Under the pieces are notes generated by a model. It made no database searches and was not told where the DNA came from. It saw nothing but the letters and a program-made list of their open reading frames with translations. Made by a program: the position numbers and the translations under genes. From Scatonaster sp045598705 (GTDB taxonomy: Bacteria > Bacillota > Clostridia > Saccharofermentanales > Saccharofermentanaceae), in assembly GCA_045598705.1 (NCBI GenBank), contig JAZLMM010000050.1:1-33034 (forward strand): a stretch of 33,034 nucleotides of DNA, in the 5' to 3' direction. Below, piece by piece: positions 1 to 8,543 of this stretch. Each line of letters starts with the position of its first letter. Position 1 is the stretch's first letter.

Positions 1-683
1 AGTGCATCAGCATCGGGAACCAGATTTCTCGTAGGCTTAAGATCAAAGTCAAGAAAGAGGCATGGTTTACCAGCAGCTTTTATCTCATCCTGAACCTGTT
101 CCAGGATAACAGACTTTCCACATCTTCTTATTCCGGTAATATCCTCATCTGTTGATGTAAGCGTTGCAAGATATCCTTGTCGGCCGTTATAACTCATTCC
201 TTTGGCAGCATCATAAGCAACAAGCCAGTTCTCGCCAGTATCCGGAACAAATGTGTAATAGTGCTGCGTTTTCTCAAAATAGAAGTATGCACTGGAAGGC
301 ACATGATCCATCAATTCTATTCTGATATCCTGTTCACCGGATGAATTGAAAACGATCTTACTAATCAAATCTGATGCAATCTCAGAAGCAGTCATAGTTG
401 TAGGAAGCGATACATAGATCTTGTATGCGTCGCTCAACGGAGACATACTGTATCCTGATGGTAATGTTACACTGTCTCCGGATGAGACCATATCACCCAT
501 ATAGATTGCAACGCATCCGTATGTATCAGAACCGCTACCGTTCGCCTCTTTGAAAGTACCGGTTTTGAAATCAAATTTGCCAAGATCAAGTGTCGAACCT
601 GCCGCATTGACAGTCAATGACATCGACGCAAACAACGCAAAAATCATCGCAACGGAAAGAATCATGCTTAGGGATTTTTTCAC
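1..683 (-). CDS. Secreted lectin-like protein joined in frame to an AAA_14-type ATPase segment (partial)
   Basis: This reading frame is open from a GTG start at 681-683 to the window edge (about 227 codons, no stop). A GGGAGGT ribosome binding site lies just upstream. Residues 1-28 form a signal peptide (MKKSLSMILSVAMIFALFAS then an A-A end). Residues to about 165 look like a secreted clostridial protein, ending in a GRQGYLATLTSTDED motif typical of the start of C-type-lectin-like domains. Immediately after comes ITGIRRCGKSVILEQ, the Walker A region of cytoplasmic AAA_14/DUF4143 ATPases, followed by an LFLDFD strand. The ATPase lacks its usual N-terminal 20-30 residues. A secreted lectin joined to a cytoplasmic ATPase is not biologically expected, so this is either an assembly chimera at a repeated ATPase gene or a real recombination product. 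The reading frame is certain; its integrity is not. Confidence 0.6.
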   Translation of the reverse strand, partial: MKKSLSMILSVAMIFALFASMSLTVNAAGSTLDLGKFDFKTGTFKEANGSGSDTYGCVAIYMGDMVSSGDSVTLPSGYSMSPLSDAYKIYVSLPTTMTASEIASDLISKIVFNSSGEQDIRIELMDHVPSSAYFYFEKTQHYYTFVPDTGENWLVAYDAAKGMSYNGRQGYLATLTSTDEDITGIRRCGKSVILEQVQDEIKAAGKPCLFLDFDLKPTRNLVPDADA

Positions 684-743
684 AATTTTTACCTCCCGAC
701 AGGGCATGGCGGTCTAACTTTTTGTCCGTACGCCACATCTAAA

Positions 744-760
744 ATTATATTTCTATTATA
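744..760 (-). promoter_or_regulatory. Tentative -10 elements for the lectin-like gene
   Basis: On the minus strand two TATAAT hexamers occur at 755-760 and 744-749, about 60-75 bases before the GTG start. No good -35 is visible. A short hairpin (TGGCG at 731-735 pairing with CGCCA at 707-711 on the transcript) lies in the leader. The rest of 684-910 shows nothing else I can name. Confidence 0.35.
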
Positions 761-910
761 AAGTTTCAGGGCGTTCTTTCCTCTATCCAACTATGAATAT
801 TCTATGACGAAAGAGCAAACACTTATTCCAAGCATAATATCATTTTCTTGTGAAGTAAAATTCTTTTATAACAGGTAATTTCATCAGGCAAAACGCCACT
901 TGTTATTACA

Positions 911-2674
911 TCACATACGGATCACAAGTGTATTCGTGTTAAAAATGTTGATATATCGTACATCTTTTGCCAGTGCGAAGACCATGCGAATCCATACGCC
1001 TGCATCGATATCATCTTCGGCCAAGCTGTCGTATCGTTCTCTGATATTGAAATATGGGCAATCATCGCGAAGTCGTAGGACTACGCCATCTGGGTCGATC
1101 ATCACGCGAATGTCGCAGTGATGTTTCTTGTCGTCTGCGGTAAATCCATTTAGTATGATGTTCGTTGAGAGTTCCTCCATACATCGCGCGGAGAAGAAGC
1201 TCTGCCGCTTATCTACCTGATGTTCGACACAGAAAGTTTCGATCTTCTCGGAGACTGCCACGGCTTCTTCAACAGTAGAAATGCTGACAGAGAACGAATT
1301 CTCACTGTTATATCCGAAGCCATCAGGAATCATCAGGAGTGCGCTCCAGATGTCCTGTTTGCGTTCTCGAACGAGAACGAAGGCAACATAGCCGAACAGC
1401 ACCAGTGCTTCACTTATCGGAATGGCTGCAAACAGTCCGTTGATACCGAAGAATTTTCCAAGGACGATAGTAGATACTGTCAAGGAAGCCATACGCTGTA
1501 GAAGCGTCATGATGTGTACGGGCATCATCTTTCGTGCGCCGTGTAAATACTTGATCAAGATGGTATTGCATCCGTTCATCAGAAGGAACAATGCGAGGCA
1601 ACGCACCGCTCGTCTTGCATATATCCACTCCATTGTTCCACGAGTGAAATAAAGACTGGACACGCCTCCGGCCAATGCAAACAGCAATATCATCATCATT
1701 GTGTTCAGCATAAGGTGTATGCGAAGTGCGATCTTGATTGTTTGCTTCAGTGATGTCTCATCTTTCTCACTATATAGGATCTGCGTCATCAACCCTACGC
1801 TCTCAGCTATGCCATGACCGATAATGACGCAGAAGCCCATTACCCCAGCCTTCACAGACATCGCAGACATAGCAAGGCTTCCGCCGATGGCAATGATCGT
1901 ACGGTTAATGAGTAATGGTGCCAAGATTTTGCAGACTTGCTGGGTAATCATCGGAAGTCCGATATTCATCGTCTTGGGAAGCAACTTCATGAGTGGGCGC
2001 TGGCTGAATGGCTTGAACACAGAACGTTTGCGAACAAAGTTCAGCATCAGTACAACAGCCGATACATTGAAAGAAAGGCCCGTTGCGAACCCCACACCAT
2101 ACGAGCCTGCATCGAACACAAATACGGCAAGGATATCACCCACCACATTGACGACGCTCTGGACGATCGTGCCGATGGCAACATTCTTCTTATTTCCATC
2201 TAACGTAACCAGCGGTGAAAGCACGAAGAACAGCATGTATCCGGGAATACCGGTAAACCATCCACGCAAGTATTGGAATAGGTGGTGATAGAGATCCGGA
2301 TCATCCGCTGCACCGAACAGAAGGCAAAGCCTACCCGTAAAGAGAAAGCCGAAGAATACAAGGAGGACTGTGACGGATAATGTCACGACCATACCGGCCG
2401 AGAAAATACCATTCACCCTATCTTTATCGCCGGAACCCATCGCTTGTGCGCACAGAGACTGCATACCTGCAGCGAGTACACCTGTAAATAAAGAGACGAA
2501 CTTAAATGACGGGTCCGCAAGACCGATTGCGGCCAGTGCGGTCGAGCCGAGTCCACGTGAAACGACCATACCATCCACGATCATTGTCAGAGAATCTGCA
2601 AAATTGATGACGATGAAAGTGATCGCATAACTGATTAGAATCTTCCTGATAAGCCGATCATTCTGCTTCTGCAT
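911..2674 (-). CDS. MATE family transporter with fused C-terminal HATPase (SpoIIAB/RsbW-like) domain
   Basis: Residues 1-440 are a MATE-type 12-helix multidrug/Na+-driven exporter: N-terminal VDGMVVSRGLG, an internally repeated fold and a charged cytoplasmic end at RERKQ. Residues about 455-587 are a histidine-kinase-like ATPase domain of the anti-sigma type, with an N-box EELSTN (E500-N505) and a G1 box RLRDDCPYFN (D537-D538). The usual DDGxPFN is changed to DDCPYFN, and the GGLG ATP-lid motif is replaced by AGVW (558-561), so ATP binding or kinase activity may be weakened. MATE proteins usually stop near 450 residues; the extra domain is a true in-frame extension. It is the last gene of a PP2C-7TM-STAS-MATE operon, 36 bases after the STAS gene. 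I infer that the domain is the docking partner of the upstream STAS protein and gates transport; the substrate is unknown. Confidence 0.9.
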   Translation of the reverse strand: MQKQNDRLIRKILISYAITFIVINFADSLTMIVDGMVVSRGLGSTALAAIGLADPSFKFVSLFTGVLAAGMQSLCAQAMGSGDKDRVNGIFSAGMVVTLSVTVLLVFFGFLFTGRLCLLFGAADDPDLYHHLFQYLRGWFTGIPGYMLFFVLSPLVTLDGNKKNVAIGTIVQSVVNVVGDILAVFVFDAGSYGVGFATGLSFNVSAVVLMLNFVRKRSVFKPFSQRPLMKLLPKTMNIGLPMITQQVCKILAPLLINRTIIAIGGSLAMSAMSVKAGVMGFCVIIGHGIAESVGLMTQILYSEKDETSLKQTIKIALRIHLMLNTMMMILLFALAGGVSSLYFTRGTMEWIYARRAVRCLALFLLMNGCNTILIKYLHGARKMMPVHIMTLLQRMASLTVSTIVLGKFFGINGLFAAIPISEALVLFGYVAFVLVRERKQDIWSALLMIPDGFGYNSENSFSVSISTVEEAVAVSEKIETFCVEHQVDKRQSFFSARCMEELSTNIILNGFTADDKKHHCDIRVMIDPDGVVLRLRDDCPYFNIRERYDSLAEDDIDAGVWIRMVFALAKDVRYINIFNTNTLVIRM

Positions 2675-2710
2675 AGTCTGTGTCCGTTACACCTTCCGCA
2701 ATATCTTCCA

Positions 2711-3016
2711 TTAATCCATCTTCTCGATCTTCATAATGCGGTCATATCCGACACTTTCGAATATTTCCCACATTAACTCATTACAATGACGAATCACCAT
2801 ATCGCCTCCGGAAGCCATCATCGTACGCTGGCAGGCCAGAAACAATCGCAAACCGGCAGAGGAAATATACGGCACACGACTCACATCGAATATCAACATC
2901 TGTATACCATCCAGATTGGTCACTTTCTCAGCAAGAGACGGCGTGGTAATGGTATTAATCTCGCCATCGACCAAGACTGTCATTGTATTCTCATTTACAC
3001 TTGTCTTTACATTCAT
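2711..3016 (-). CDS. STAS domain protein (anti-sigma factor antagonist-like)
   Basis: A single 101-residue STAS domain of the SpoIIAA/RsbV type. The phosphorylation loop YISSAGLR is at residues 50-57, preceded by the DVSRVP strand, so S52 or S53 is the predicted site phosphorylated by a partner HATPase kinase and dephosphorylated by a PP2C phosphatase. The C-terminal helix FESVGYDRIMKIE is typical. Its neighbours fit exactly: a sensor PP2C phosphatase two genes upstream and a HATPase domain on the MATE protein directly downstream. It begins one base after the stop of the 7TM gene, so it is probably translated from the same message. It resembles the STAS protein at 19661-19957 (same MNVK start, YISSAGLR loop, MVIR strand and Ile-Glu near the C-terminus). 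No sigma factor lies in this operon, so its output is probably not a local sigma factor. Confidence 0.93.
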   Translation of the reverse strand: MNVKTSVNENTMTVLVDGEINTITTPSLAEKVTNLDGIQMLIFDVSRVPYISSAGLRLFLACQRTMMASGGDMVIRHCNELMWEIFESVGYDRIMKIEKMD

Positions 3017-3017
3017 C

Positions 3018-3818
3018 TCAAGAATGTCCTCCTTCTGTCATCTGGAAGCATACCGTATCAAGCTCACTTTGCACATTTACATAAAGTACAACCAACGATA
3101 ATGTATATCCAGTATACTCCACCGCTATGGAACTATTGCAAAAAAGTATCACAGAAGAGATCAACGCGAACACCCAGAAATACTTGAATGCCGTTCGTGC
3201 TCTCCCCTTCTCCATCTCTTTCGACGCGACAATTACTGTTATCATAACCAGCAGAGCCGGGATGATATAGGCCAGCCAGAAAGTCGGTGTGCTCTCATAA
3301 GCACCTTCCTCGTTGATTGTAAAGATGAAGCCCAGACGCATATTCAGAAGTGTCGCAATGAAGTCCACCGCAACTAATATCACCGCAACATACTTGATTT
3401 TCCTTAACCTGGGTTTCTTCTTCGCTTCGATAATCTCCAACTCATACGCTAGAATGAGTCCCGCAGTAAATAAGGCCATCATATAAAATGACGTGTTGAT
3501 CAGTAGATTCGCTCGCGGGCGGTCATGTAAATTCAGCGAATTGGTGAAGAACTCAGTCAATGATAGAAGTCCGCACAAGAATACCATGAGTTCAAATAAG
3601 ATGGTCTGACGTGGATAGCATTCGTGATCACTAAGCGAAGAGAACAACATCAGAACACAAAGGGCAATGGAGCCGAAAGTCATACTAAGTGAAACCATAC
3701 GTAGTGGTGACAGTTCAGACAAATGCAGGTCCAGCATGAGATCAATGGCTTTCGGCACAATGGCCAATTCAATCAACAGGAAGAGGATTCCTAACGCTTT
3801 ACTTGTACGCTTATTCAT
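3018..3818 (-). CDS. Seven-helix membrane protein of the partner-switching operon
   Basis: A 266-residue protein made almost entirely of hydrophobic segments, with about seven predicted membrane helices (for example LGILFLLIELAIV, SIALCVLMLF, LMVFLCGLLSL, MMALFTAGLILA, YVAVILVAVDFIATLL, LAYIIPALLVMITVIVA and FWVFALISSVILF). It resembles the N-terminal 7TM sensor module found in front of GGDEF or kinase domains in clostridia, but here it stands alone with no output domain. Its start overlaps the end of the PP2C gene by four bases, and the STAS gene follows immediately, so the three are translationally coupled. I infer a membrane sensor or scaffold for the PP2C/STAS pair. I do not recognise a named family with certainty. 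Confidence 0.75.
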   Translation of the reverse strand: MNKRTSKALGILFLLIELAIVPKAIDLMLDLHLSELSPLRMVSLSMTFGSIALCVLMLFSSLSDHECYPRQTILFELMVFLCGLLSLTEFFTNSLNLHDRPRANLLINTSFYMMALFTAGLILAYELEIIEAKKKPRLRKIKYVAVILVAVDFIATLLNMRLGFIFTINEEGAYESTPTFWLAYIIPALLVMITVIVASKEMEKGRARTAFKYFWVFALISSVILFCNSSIAVEYTGYTLSLVVLYVNVQSELDTVCFQMTEGGHS

Positions 3819-5437
3819 ACGTTCTCCTCCCCTCGATACTCCACCATAAGCATCGTTAGATCATCAAATTGCATGCAACCTTGTGCAAAATCATCCACCG
3901 TCTTCTCCATACCGGATATCGTTTCAGATACAGAAGCAGTGCCCGTCTGGTCCAAGTATGCCTTAATTCTTTCTTTACCGAAGAAGGTCTGATTCGCATC
4001 TCTTGCCTCATCCAGTCCATCCGTATAGAGGAAGAGACGATCGCCAGGCTGGAGATCCGTCTCTGCCTGCTCATACTTATAGTTCGGCAAGCCTGCCAGA
4101 ACAAGATTGTGCTTCGATTGCAAAGGCTGATAGTCGTGCGTCTCGCTTCTTCCAACGTACGGGAACGGATGACCTGCCGCTACATACTGCAAATGACCGG
4201 TCTTTAAATCCAGTTCACCGATCCATGCCGTCACGAACAATCCAAATTTGTTGTTCTCAAGCAATCGATTGTTGACATGTTCCATCACTTCTTTCGGTGA
4301 AGCGCCGAGCATCATGTTTTCCTTGATACACATTTTTGCAGTAGACATAAATAGTGCTGCTGGGACACCCTTATCGGAGACATCTGCAATAACGATACCC
4401 AGAAGGTTATCATTAATCATAAAGAAGTCATAGAGATCGCCGCCCACTTCTTTGGCTGCCTTCATAAAGCCATGGACTACACAAGATTTCGGCAGACGTT
4501 TCGCACAAGCTTCATCAGGAAGCATTTCCGCCTGAATCGTGCGCGCCATCCCAAGTTCACTACGGATTCGCTCTCTTTCTTTCAGGGATTCTTTCATTTC
4601 ATTGATGACATCCGCCATCTCACTTAATTCGTCTCCGCCGCTGATTCGGAGAGGTTTCTCCGGGAATTGCCCGTTTCCGATATCCATCAGATACTTCTCA
4701 CTTCGACGAATGGAACGATTCCATCTTGCTACAAATAAGAGGATTGCGAAGAATGTATACAGAATCATAACCACGATTGCCAGCGATGCATTTAATACAG
4801 ATTTTCTCGCATCATGCGTCAATTCCTCTATCGAACGACCAGCTACGACTGCACCGATTTGTCTTCCTTCTTCATCACTGATTACACGATAGTAACAGTA
4901 ATAAAGTCGCCCCTCTACATAGGATTCTCCAGAGTAGACCTTGTTTTCTATAAGTTTATCCGAGATTTCTTGTTCGAGGAATGTTCCAACGATGGAATTG
5001 CCCTCCGCGCTTCTTGTACTTCCGGCCACCCGCAGGAACGGCGTATGACTTGCTTCGTCCGTTTCTAATTTAGATAGCAAAGCATCCTCCGCATATGAAG
5101 AATCGATGAAGCTATATACGAAAGAATCCGTCTTCTGCTGAGTCTGTATGAAGGGGTCTATATTAGCAAGTTCTTCACTTCCGTTACCGATGATGGTATC
5201 GCCCTTATAGAGAACGTGATCCTTAATATGCCAATTTCCGTCTCCAATCTTCTCTTCCAGCACGGAGAGACTTAATTGCAACTGAACTTCGGTCTGTTTC
5301 TCAGTAGTAGTCTTCGCCTGATCATTCTGAATCGATATGGTGAAGAAAACAAGTAGGCCACCGAACAGGAGAAATACGAACAGAAATTTGGCGAATATGG
5401 AATTAAAAACAATTTTTCCAAATTTCCGATTCTTCAT
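3815..5437 (-). CDS. Membrane sensor PP2C-type (SpoIIE/RsbU) serine phosphatase
   Basis: Residues 17-36 and 216-237 are membrane helices enclosing an extracellular Cache-like sensor (about 40-215, ending in GRQIGAVVAGRS). A HAMP linker (about 238-290) follows, then a coiled segment and a PP2C/SpoIIE phosphatase domain (about 300-535). Metal-binding acidic residues are intact: D334 in VGGDLYDFF, D352 and D355 in ADVSDKG, and D473 in LYTDGLDEARD. QAEMLP at 302-307 is the usual RsbU-type entry to the domain. The protein should dephosphorylate a STAS partner in response to an outside ligand; the STAS gene two positions downstream is the obvious target. It is the first gene of the operon, with AGGAGTGAG before the ATG, and overlaps the 7TM gene by four bases. 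Confidence 0.93.
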   Translation of the reverse strand: MKNRKFGKIVFNSIFAKFLFVFLLFGGLLVFFTISIQNDQAKTTTEKQTEVQLQLSLSVLEEKIGDGNWHIKDHVLYKGDTIIGNGSEELANIDPFIQTQQKTDSFVYSFIDSSYAEDALLSKLETDEASHTPFLRVAGSTRSAEGNSIVGTFLEQEISDKLIENKVYSGESYVEGRLYYCYYRVISDEEGRQIGAVVAGRSIEELTHDARKSVLNASLAIVVMILYTFFAILLFVARWNRSIRRSEKYLMDIGNGQFPEKPLRISGGDELSEMADVINEMKESLKERERIRSELGMARTIQAEMLPDEACAKRLPKSCVVHGFMKAAKEVGGDLYDFFMINDNLLGIVIADVSDKGVPAALFMSTAKMCIKENMMLGASPKEVMEHVNNRLLENNKFGLFVTAWIGELDLKTGHLQYVAAGHPFPYVGRSETHDYQPLQSKHNLVLAGLPNYKYEQAETDLQPGDRLFLYTDGLDEARDANQTFFGKERIKAYLDQTGTASVSETISGMEKTVDDFAQGCMQFDDLTMLMVEYRGEENV

Positions 5438-5489
5438 AGTATGCTCACTCCTGAATAGAAATTATGTCCAATACGTTCCCGTACAGTTG

Positions 5490-5495
5490 ATTATA
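5490..5495 (-). promoter_or_regulatory. -10 box for the PP2C-7TM-STAS-MATE operon
   Basis: A perfect TATAAT on the minus strand lies about 53 bases upstream of the PP2C start. No convincing -35 is visible 16-18 bases further up, so activation by another factor is possible. It is the only promoter-like hexamer seen in the gap before the operon. Confidence 0.45.
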
Positions 5496-5531
5496 TTTTC
5501 TATTCTAACATATCTGGGACGGAGTTGGCAC

Positions 5532-6680
5532 TTAGGCGCTGATTCCGATTACCTTCGCGATATCAGTAGGATTCTTCGAAGTAGTAAGAATGAGGAATCT
5601 TCCGGTTGCATCTACATATACATATTGATCCGGTTGGGGTTGGTTGAATGTACCGCCATCGGCTTGTTGTAATGTTGAATGATACACAAGATAACCGTCT
5701 TGCGAGAGTTCAAATCCACAATCGTCCCATCTACTCTCCTGCTCTTCTAACCATGTATCAATTTCATCATATAAGATAATTCTATATGTCTCGTCGTGAT
5801 AGGTTCCGCGAAGGCAATATTCGCCACCATCCGATTCTACATGTTCCAGACAGTTCGTTGCATAGACGTACATCTCATATTCTGTGGCTAGTTTTAAATC
5901 TGATACGTGGTATTTCTGAAGTTCAGTATAACTGGCCACATATTCTTCAATGAGGGATTGTACACCGGAGCTATCGAGTATATTCTCAGGATCATACAAT
6001 GTCATATACGTGATTGGCATATTGGAGATCACATCTTCCAGTGTTACACCATCCTGAAGCACGCTTTCATCAATCTCGTAGTGCTGACGAATGTAGGAAT
6101 CATCGATTCGAAGAATGGATTGTGAGTTAGACAGCGGCATATATCCTTCTGTAGCTTCATTTGTCAGTGAAATTATCTCTTCCCAGTTTTCCGGGAAATC
6201 GAAGTAACCTTTTCGCTCTACTTGTTTCTCAATTCCATCTCGTACATAAGTTATGCGGATGATAAACGACTGCTGTTCATCACTCTCGCAAACATTCTTT
6301 AGACTGTATACCTCTTGAACCAAGGCCCTAGCTGCATCACTGGACAATCCATTCTTAAGAAGCGTACGCTCTTCATCCGTATCGATCAGCAAACAATTTT
6401 CGTGGCCATCATTTTCTGCAAAGGAAACAAAGTACAAATACTTAATGCAAAAATCTGTCGGCTCTTGCTCATCTATTTCATTGTCCGCACTAGAAGTCGG
6501 GGTAATAGACGTGCTAACTTCTGTCGGCTCTTGCTCCTCGATCTCCTTGTCCGCACTAGAAGTCGAGATAAGAGATGTGCTACTTTCCTGCTCTTTTACT
6601 TTGTTCGTACATCCAAACAAAGTAAAGAATGCACACATAAAGCACAACGCAATACTAAAGAATTTCACTTTACGTCCCAT
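5532..6680 (-). CDS. Lipoprotein of unknown function, predicted ECF-sigma target
   Basis: A 382-residue protein. The start at 6678-6680 is chosen because AGGAGG lies eight bases upstream and the signal peptide begins there (MGRKVKFFSIALCFMCAFF); an in-frame start 39 codons further upstream would run through the promoter. The lipobox LFGC marks export and lipid anchoring. A short acidic linker is duplicated: the block TSSAD.EI.EQEPT occurs twice in about 45 residues. The remaining 320 residues match no family I recognise; they are rich in Tyr, Asp and Glu and end in ADATGRFLILTT-like strands. The gene stands alone on the minus strand. About 80-120 bases upstream is a copy of the promoter-like element found before the ECF sigma gene, so I infer that this lipoprotein is part of an envelope-stress response. 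Confidence 0.85.
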   Translation of the reverse strand: MGRKVKFFSIALCFMCAFFTLFGCTNKVKEQESSTSLISTSSADKEIEEQEPTEVSTSITPTSSADNEIDEQEPTDFCIKYLYFVSFAENDGHENCLLIDTDEERTLLKNGLSSDAARALVQEVYSLKNVCESDEQQSFIIRITYVRDGIEKQVERKGYFDFPENWEEIISLTNEATEGYMPLSNSQSILRIDDSYIRQHYEIDESVLQDGVTLEDVISNMPITYMTLYDPENILDSSGVQSLIEEYVASYTELQKYHVSDLKLATEYEMYVYATNCLEHVESDGGEYCLRGTYHDETYRIILYDEIDTWLEEQESRWDDCGFELSQDGYLVYHSTLQQADGGTFNQPQPDQYVYVDATGRFLILTTSKNPTDIAKVIGISA

Positions 6681-6757
6681 ACATATCCTCCTATGACATC
6701 CGCATGTTCCACGAAGAAACGCTATTTCACTTGTCTTCTTACACTGCGGATAACCGT

Positions 6758-6799
6758 CTTCACTTATATTGACGACGTCCTCAGGAAAATATGACACTG
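6758..6799 (-). promoter_or_regulatory. Predicted ECF-sigma promoter upstream of the lipoprotein gene
   Basis: Read on the minus strand, the element has TGTCAT (6791-6796), a 16-base spacer and CGTCAATATA (6765-6774). It matches the element before the ECF sigma gene at 14622-14663 in 35 of 42 positions, and most differences fall in the spacer. CGTC is a common ECF -10 core. The matching spacing and the autoregulation logic of ECF sigma genes make this the likely promoter of the 382-aa lipoprotein. Confidence 0.75.
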
Positions 6800-6820
6800 T
6801 TTCTCGAAAATTCTATGCGC

Positions 6821-7219
6821 TTAATCGCGATATTGACTTTTACAGTGTGGGCAATACTTCCCCCCAGAATTACCGAGAAGAGAGCCGCAGAATGGGCAAC
6901 GAACGCCACCTTTGATGAATCCGAAATATACAAACGCCAGCAACCACAGTCCCAAACCGAGCCAGAGCAACCAGCTCCAACCATTCTTTAGGCCAAAATA
7001 GAAGGTCAAAGGAAGGATCACCAAGATTCCGACAGCAATCGAGAGGAGCGTAAGACGGAAGTACTTCCTCCACTCCTTGCGTAGTAGCGCATCGTGGTGT
7101 GCTTTTTCAGCAGCTTCTTTGCGAACTGATGCGCGGACCTCTTCCGGAATATCCGAACCGCAATACGGACATTTTAGCAACGGGGTCTTAATTTCTTTCT
7201 TACAATTCTCACATCTCAT
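6821..7219 (-). CDS. Membrane protein with zinc ribbons at both ends
   Basis: A 132-residue protein. The N-terminal zinc ribbon is CENC then CPYCG (residues 3-20), the C-terminal ribbon is CPFCG then CPHC (about 108-127), and two hydrophobic segments lie between them (about 55-75 and 82-103). Both ribbons would face the cytoplasm if the pair of helices forms a hairpin. Proteins of this build are common and uncharacterised in clostridia; no catalytic motif is present. A GGGTGG ribosome binding site precedes the ATG. The gap of 57 bases to the preceding lipoprotein gene suggests possible co-transcription with it. Confidence 0.75.
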   Translation of the reverse strand: MRCENCKKEIKTPLLKCPYCGSDIPEEVRASVRKEAAEKAHHDALLRKEWRKYFRLTLLSIAVGILVILPLTFYFGLKNGWSWLLWLGLGLWLLAFVYFGFIKGGVRCPFCGSLLGNSGGKYCPHCKSQYRD

Positions 7220-7276
7220 AGTAAACCACCCTAGCGTATTCTAATCGCCAAATAATATAGACGAAGTACAAATTCT

Positions 7277-8470
7277 TCAAGTCTCCTGGAGTACACCCTG
7301 CTCAACACACCAGTTGCCGAATTCCACAAAGATGTCCTCTCCGTAAATCTCTTTCAGTACAGAGACATACTGTCTTACGACACCCTCATCATATTCAAAA
7401 GTCGGATCACTGAGCTTGTTTGCTTCGATTTTTCGGCTGATTTCAGCGAAGAAACCGTCGCCGCTCTTCTCATCTAGGAAACGGCAAAGATACATACCAT
7501 AGGCGTATTCAGCGCCTCGTTGAGCTGCACTGAGCTGATTGTAGTCTTCAATGAATACACGTTCAGCGTTGTCTGCATGGATGGCCTCGGGAATGGTGTA
7601 ATCTAGAAGATATCTTTTTTCGCGTGTCACATTGATAGACGGATATGAATCAGCCAATGCTTCGATTACTGTGCGTCCCATATATTCGGCGATACCCTCA
7701 CCTAGGATATTGGTAAGATTACTGTACCTCTGTGTAATCGTGTGCGTAAGTTCGTGCGCGATTTCTGTATAGTTAATATAATCACTTCTACGATAAGACT
7801 GTTCTCCTGTCGGATCGATCAGATGCCATGCTTCGTCGGTATATAGTTCGTAAATCACGAGAATCACAAAGTTGGAAGACGCACATGAGATCCATTTCTC
7901 ATCTTCACGATCAACAAACAGGAATACAGGAATCTTGTTACCAACACTGCAATTCGCCCAAGGATTATATCCGTCAAAATAAACCGATTGATTAGGTACT
8001 TCAATATTCTCAAAGTCACGATGGCAGGCACTAAGGCCTAACTGCTTCTCAATTTCATTCACGATTGCATCAACATTAACACCAAAGTCACCCGGAAGCC
8101 TGATATCTTTATCTAGGAAGAAAATACACTTCTCGGATTCGATATAGCAATAATCTGTCGATTCAAAGAAGTGGTCTTGTATACCATCCAGTTCGACTTT
8201 CTCACAGCTTATGGTGTCGTGCTGCTCACTCGCAGCCGTTGTGGTCGTTTCTTCCGTGGTTTCTGATGTAGTTGTCGTGGCTTCGGAAGTGGTTGTAGAA
8301 GCATCTTCGCTGGTACTTGTTTCGGTCGCCACATTCTCCGTCACTTCAGTTTTAGAAGTCGTCGAATTCTTGCTTTCTCCCGAGCAGGCGGTCAAGACCA
8401 TGTTCCCCGCAAGAAGCACGGTCAACGCCATCGTAGTAATCCTCTTCGTTGACAGTTTAGTAAATTTCAT
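7277..8470 (-). CDS. Lipoprotein with a gluzincin-type metallopeptidase motif
   Basis: A 397-residue lipoprotein. The start at 8468-8470 is chosen because GAGGAG sits just before it; an in-frame ATG five codons upstream overlaps that ribosome binding site. The signal peptide ends in a lipobox with Cys29 (NMVLTACSG). A long Thr/Ser/Glu linker follows to about residue 85. The folded domain contains HELTH (239-243) and a downstream GEGIAEY (E262), the HExxH-plus-glutamate arrangement of gluzincin zinc peptidases. I infer an outer-surface protease or a peptidase-like protein; the substrate is unknown. A good sigma-A promoter precedes it. The Thr-rich linker gives a strongly biased codon stretch but no sign of transfer. 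Confidence 0.85.
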   Translation of the reverse strand: MKFTKLSTKRITTMALTVLLAGNMVLTACSGESKNSTTSKTEVTENVATETSTSEDASTTTSEATTTTSETTEETTTTAASEQHDTISCEKVELDGIQDHFFESTDYCYIESEKCIFFLDKDIRLPGDFGVNVDAIVNEIEKQLGLSACHRDFENIEVPNQSVYFDGYNPWANCSVGNKIPVFLFVDREDEKWISCASSNFVILVIYELYTDEAWHLIDPTGEQSYRRSDYINYTEIAHELTHTITQRYSNLTNILGEGIAEYMGRTVIEALADSYPSINVTREKRYLLDYTIPEAIHADNAERVFIEDYNQLSAAQRGAEYAYGMYLCRFLDEKSGDGFFAEISRKIEANKLSDPTFEYDEGVVRQYVSVLKEIYGEDIFVEFGNWCVEQGVLQET

Positions 8471-8543
8471 CTTATTTCTCCTCATTTTCAGATGATTGGG
8501 AAAGCGGCAGATAACCTTCTACCACGATCACTCGCATGATGAA

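Noticed and set aside
690..760. Possible c-di-GMP riboswitch in the leader of the lectin-like gene
   Set aside because: Short CCGCCA-like pieces occur, but the conserved aptamer core is missing and the leader is too short.
8211..8495. Plus-strand frame very rich in Val and Ser
   Set aside because: It is the antisense of the Thr/Ser linker of the metallopeptidase lipoprotein.
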